The notes under the pieces: generated by a model
What the model saw: only the letters and a program-made list of their open reading frames with translations
The model's database searches: none
What the model was told of the DNA's origin: nothing
Part shown: in pieces, positions 61,123 through 64,000 of the stretch
Layout: each line of letters starts with the position of its first letter
Position numbering within the stretch: position 1 is the first letter of the stretch
Source: Bacteroidales bacterium UBA5507
Lineage (GTDB): Bacteria > Bacteroidota > Bacteroidia > Bacteroidales > Lentimicrobiaceae
Assembly: GCA_002426195.1 (NCBI GenBank)
Contig: DIOT01000013.1
Span: 82,869 to 146,868 of the forward strand
DNA: 64,000 nt
Reading direction: 5' to 3'
Made by a program: the position numbers and the translations under genes

Positions 61123-61959
61123 ATGAAACATATTCACTTACTTATTATTATATGTCTTGCAATAATATTAAGTGCAGGCATATATAGACACGATGTAGAT
61201 AAACATAACTATTTAGAACTAGCTAAGCAAAGTGAGTTCGATTGCGTTGGACAAGTATTCATTGATTCTGTTCCTATGGGCTCTGCTGTTTTAATTGATC
61301 CGTATCATTTGCTTTTATCTGCCCATCAGTTTGATAAACTTAATCATAGTCAAAAAGTAAGTGTACGATTCAATATTTCTGCCACCAGCACCAGTTCTAA
61401 AAGTTTGATTTACGAAATAGACTCGATCTTTCTTCATCCCGAATATGCTTCCTCAAAAAATTGTGATCTTGCAATATGTTCACTCAAAATAAAGGCAGAT
61501 TTACAACCCGCAAAATTATATAACGGTAATAACGAACTACATTCAAAAATAATAGGTGTTGGCTACGGAGTATCAGGGAAAAGCACTGAAATTGAAAAAG
61601 TAGCTCCTTTAAATGAGAAGATTGCAGGGCAAAATGTAATTGACAGTATTGGAGGTTATATTCATGAAGGGAAAAACTCATTACTTTATTATGACTTCGA
61701 TGATCCTGAAAGAAATTATAACAGGATGGGTTCTGATACTCCAGAAGAACTGGAATATTTCGCCTCAGGCGGAGATAGCGGAGGTGGTATTTTCATGAGA
61801 ACAGAGGGCAGTGAATACCTGATTGGTATAGTCACTGGCGGAGGTGTTCAGATAGATTTACTAGTCAAATCAATGAGCTATTACGGGCAGATAAATAACG
61901 CTACGCGTGTTTCAGCTTTCGGGAACTGGATTAAATCCAAAGTAAAAGACAAGCAATAG
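61123..61959 (+). CDS. Trypsin-like (S1-family) serine protease, exported
   Basis: A 278-residue protein with a signal anchor or signal peptide at about 5-20. It keeps a chymotrypsin-like triad: H68 in LLLSAHQF (the usual TAAHC lacks its Cys), D115 in NCDLAICSL and S219 in GGDSGGGIF. There is thus no Cys bridge around the His, and the His motif has a Ser/Ala-His layout. The DSP-like GYGVSGK strand precedes the Ser region. Substrate unknown. It is single, in an AT-rich patch between the M28 and PhoH genes, followed by a small HTH gene. Confidence 0.78.
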   Translation: MKHIHLLIIICLAIILSAGIYRHDVDKHNYLELAKQSEFDCVGQVFIDSVPMGSAVLIDPYHLLLSAHQFDKLNHSQKVSVRFNISATSTSSKSLIYEIDSIFLHPEYASSKNCDLAICSLKIKADLQPAKLYNGNNELHSKIIGVGYGVSGKSTEIEKVAPLNEKIAGQNVIDSIGGYIHEGKNSLLYYDFDDPERNYNRMGSDTPEELEYFASGGDSGGGIFMRTEGSEYLIGIVTGGGVQIDLLVKSMSYYGQINNATRVSAFGNWIKSKVKDKQ

Positions 61960-62209
61960 TTGACCAACTATCTATCTGAATATTGGTATGGCATGAAGTG
62001 GTAATTGCCTATACTCCATTATATTCTGAGATGTCCGATTCCAGTTAATGCACAAATCTCACATTCCTAATAATATTATTTAGCTTCGGGGCATCCGGAA
62101 TAAAATATATTAACTCGAAATAAAGAAACTTATATGTTATTATAATACTTAAAGAAAAAATATGCTATTTGGGGCAAATTTACTATCTTCGAAGCAAAAG
62201 AAATTTGCT
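61960..62209. other. Intergenic region, 250 bases, between the S1-like protease and the small HTH gene
   Basis: AT-rich. A TATCTTCG resembling the -7 element lies at 62184-62191, before ATG 62210. An in-frame ATG at 62162 lies upstream of it. I see no other coding signal, terminator or structured RNA that I could support. Confidence 0.35.
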
Positions 62210-62407
62210 ATGACGTTCACTGACAAAAAAAGCAAGCTAGACTATTTATTGGAATTAATCAAGCATGAGTCTACCGGTAACGCTAATTTCCTATGTGACA
62301 GATTGTATATTTCACGTAGGTCTCTTTTTCGCTATATTACGACGCTAAGAGAATTAGGATACCAGATTGGGTATTGTAAAACAAGGGAAACCTGTTATTT
62401 CTATTGA
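62210..62407 (+). CDS. Small helix-turn-helix protein
   Basis: A 65-residue protein (81 if the ATG at 62162 is used). It is almost entirely a winged-HTH: KLDYLLELIKHESTGNANFLCDRLYISRRSLFRYITTLRELGYQIGY fits the HTH_11/DeoR-type pattern of helix, helix, turn, recognition helix, then wing strands. Such stand-alone domains in Bacteroidota may be regulators. No partner gene is clear; the neighbouring protease gene is 250 bases upstream. MTFTDKK is the more likely N-terminus because a -7-like element lies between the two ATGs. Confidence 0.6.
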   Translation: MTFTDKKSKLDYLLELIKHESTGNANFLCDRLYISRRSLFRYITTLRELGYQIGYCKTRETCYFY

Positions 62408-62452
62408 CACCCTATCCTATTATAATAATTCCAAACTATTTGTTTTTGCTGA

Positions 62453-63886
62453 TTAAAGCAAATCATTAGCCAGATTAGCGAGTTCTGATCTCTCCCCTTT
62501 TTCAAGACGCACATGCGCGTATATAGCATGATGCTTTATCTTATCAATCAGATATGACAAACCATTACTCTGGGCATCAAGATATGGCGTATCGATCTGA
62601 TAAATGTCACCGGTAAAGATGATCTTAGTATTTTGACCTGCCCTTGTGATAATAGTCTTGATTTCGTGAGGTGTGAGATTTTGTGCCTCATCAACAATAA
62701 AGCACACATTCGAGATACTACGGCCTCTTATATAAGCAAGGGGTTGTACGACAATCTTCTCATTCTCCAGCGAGTCAGTAATACTCTTGAATTCCTTATC
62801 CTTTTCGCTGTACTGACTCTGGATAAACTTCAGATTATCATTAAGCGGTTCCATATAAGGATTCATCTTCGACTTAATATCGCCCGGCAAATATCCGATA
62901 TCCTTATTACTCAAAGGGACAATCGGACGAGCCAGAAAAACCTGCTTGAAATTACGTTTCTGTTCGAGTGCTGCAGCAAGGGCGATCAGCGTTTTACCCG
63001 TTCCGGCAACCCCCTGTAACGTAACCAGTTTAACATCGGGATTCAGCACTGCATGCATGGCAAAAACCTGCTCGGCATTTCGCGGCATTATTCTGAATGC
63101 CGTACGTTTCTCAATACGTTCAATCTTTTCGGTAACAGCATTAAAATAGGCAAGTGCAGAATTGTTGGTATTCTTTAAAACGAAATACAGATTGGGAGTT
63201 GGATTTTTAACACCAATATCTTTAGGTTTACACCAACCCTGAGTATAAAGCTTATCAATGACAGACGAAGGAAGACCCGTGATATTTGAAATACCCGTGT
63301 AAAGACCTTCCACATTTTTTATCTTACCTGTAAGATAATCCTCAGCAGTAATATTAAGGGACTTTGCTTTCAGACGAAGGTTAATATCTTTACTAACCAG
63401 AACCACCCTTCTGTCGGGGAATTCCTGTGTAAGTGACAAAGCTGCATTCAGAATGCGGTGGTCAGGCTTGTTATCATCAAAAATCAGCCGGGCGTCAAGC
63501 ATACTCCGCTCATTCATGATAACTTTAAACTTTCCGCCACTAGTCTTTTCCAGAGGAATCCAGTCAGTCAGAGTGTTGTTTTCCGACATCCTGTCGATAA
63601 TCCTGATAAACTCCCGTGCCTCGAAGTTAATATTATCATTCCCCTTTTTAAAGTTATCCAGTTCTTCAAGGACAGTGATAGGGAGAGCCACATCATTATC
63701 ATCGAAAGTATTAATACAATTATGATTGTACAGGATTACTGAAGTATCAAGAACGAAAATCTTCCTTACCGGAGAAGCTTTAAATGCTGCCACAGAAATC
63801 GGTTTTGACGATTTGGCTTTTGCAGGCTTAGTGACAGCCTTTTTTACTTTAGAGGGTTTAGGATCAGCGAGATCGATGTAGCTCAT
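62453..63886 (-). CDS. PIN-PhoH ATPase (PhoH2/YlaK-like), 5' end possibly beyond the window
   Basis: A 477-residue protein from ATG 63886. After a basic Pro/Lys-rich leader (about 1-40), residues 43-190 are a PIN nuclease domain (FVLDTSVIL, acidic pocket D47, E75). Residues about 260-477 are a PhoH ATPase: Walker A GVAGTGKT (292-299), Walker B FIVDEAQN (396-403). PhoH2 proteins act as RNA helicase/nuclease toxin-like or RNA-processing factors. No start is decisive: the frame stays open for all 38 codons upstream of this ATG through a tandem repeat, so the real start could be off the window. Confidence 0.85.
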   Translation of the reverse strand: MSYIDLADPKPSKVKKAVTKPAKAKSSKPISVAAFKASPVRKIFVLDTSVILYNHNCINTFDDNDVALPITVLEELDNFKKGNDNINFEAREFIRIIDRMSENNTLTDWIPLEKTSGGKFKVIMNERSMLDARLIFDDNKPDHRILNAALSLTQEFPDRRVVLVSKDINLRLKAKSLNITAEDYLTGKIKNVEGLYTGISNITGLPSSVIDKLYTQGWCKPKDIGVKNPTPNLYFVLKNTNNSALAYFNAVTEKIERIEKRTAFRIMPRNAEQVFAMHAVLNPDVKLVTLQGVAGTGKTLIALAAALEQKRNFKQVFLARPIVPLSNKDIGYLPGDIKSKMNPYMEPLNDNLKFIQSQYSEKDKEFKSITDSLENEKIVVQPLAYIRGRSISNVCFIVDEAQNLTPHEIKTIITRAGQNTKIIFTGDIYQIDTPYLDAQSNGLSYLIDKIKHHAIYAHVRLEKGERSELANLANDLL

Positions 63887-64000
63887 AATCTTTTCTTTAG
63901 CGACAGACTTCCTTGATGGCGAGACAGATTTACCTAATGACGTGACAGAATTCCCTGATGGTGTGGCAGACTTTTTTGATGACGGGACAGACTTCCCTGA
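63887..64000 (-). repeat. 21-bp tandem repeat, in frame with the PhoH gene, runs off the window end
   Basis: Five units of 21 bases. In the minus-strand PhoH frame they encode heptads SGKSVPS, SKKSATP, SGNSVTS, LGKSVSP and SRKSVAK, then KEKI and the ATG. Units differ by several bases yet keep the frame, with no stop. The repeat continues past the window edge. It looks like an N-terminal extension of the PhoH protein or, less likely, the end of an upstream gene. Confidence 0.75.

Noticed and set aside
61960..62209. Search for a tRNA, small RNA or attachment site near the AT-rich protease/HTH patch
   Set aside because: No cloverleaf, no direct repeats flanking the patch and no integrase gene were found, so a mobile island is not claimed.

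Overview
The window looks like a chromosomal segment of a Bacteroidota bacterium, probably marine or anaerobic and Bacteroidales/Marinilabiliales-like; the rank below phylum is inference. Evidence for the phylum: three proteins end in type IX secretion (T9SS) sorting domains; a GldH gliding-motility lipoprotein is present; DUF4476, the GldH/PSP1/PBP1A neighbourhood and a long PurF are typical of the phylum; Shine-Dalgarno sites are mostly absent; several genes are preceded by the Bacteroidota -7 promoter element TAnnTTTG. I saw no rRNA, tRNA, CRISPR array, insertion sequence or phage genes. No gene-free stretch exceeds 300 bases.

Layout. 1-3951: 3' end of a T9SS-exported surface protein, a phospholipase-D/cardiolipin-synthase-like gene and an orphan LytTR response regulator. 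4099-7359: housekeeping run yicC-gmk-nadD-holB. 7360-10816 (minus): succinate dehydrogenase/fumarate reductase sdhC-sdhA-sdhB. 10998-14616: two tandem M24 aminopeptidase P paralogues and an alpha/beta hydrolase. 14690-19119: PSP1/RicT-like protein, gldH and a class A penicillin-binding protein. 19148-28196: cell-surface polysaccharide or lipid modification locus: AlgJ-like and MBOAT O-acylation pair (minus), then three large polytopic membrane proteins and a methyltransferase-glycosyltransferase fusion (plus). 28212-37691: purF, GNAT, DUF4476 protein, metallophosphoesterase, peroxiredoxin, M14 peptidase, T9SS Asp-box protein and a TetR-like regulator. 37712-42529: a MacB/FtsX-type permease and a TPR protein. 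42626-46471: MFS sugar transporter plus a T9SS-exported glucoamylase-like (GH144-like) enzyme. 46567-52462: a divergent lysozyme-like protein, then a polyamine group (deoxyhypusine-synthase-like enzyme, agmatinase, arginine decarboxylase) with an outer-membrane protein between. 52618-59958: an ABC export operon (adaptor, ATPase, permease) divergent from an NtrC-type regulator and histidine kinase. 59973-64000: M28 peptidase, S1-like protease, small HTH protein and a PIN-PhoH ATPase.

Most interesting points. (1) The 57018-57227 intergenic region carries a near-consensus sigma-54 promoter reading into the export operon, with a set of alternating CGAACAAT half-sites behind it, next to the gene for an NtrC-type activator: a self-contained signalling/export circuit. 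(2) Three proteins of the surface locus, of different fold, end in the same gapless roughly 30-residue tail. (3) The DHS-like enzyme keeps the catalytic Lys but has replaced several spermidine-binding residues and sits near genes that make putrescine, suggesting homospermidine or a related product. (4) The PhoH gene is open upstream of its apparent start through a 21-bp tandem repeat encoding Ser/Lys/Val heptads that runs off the window.
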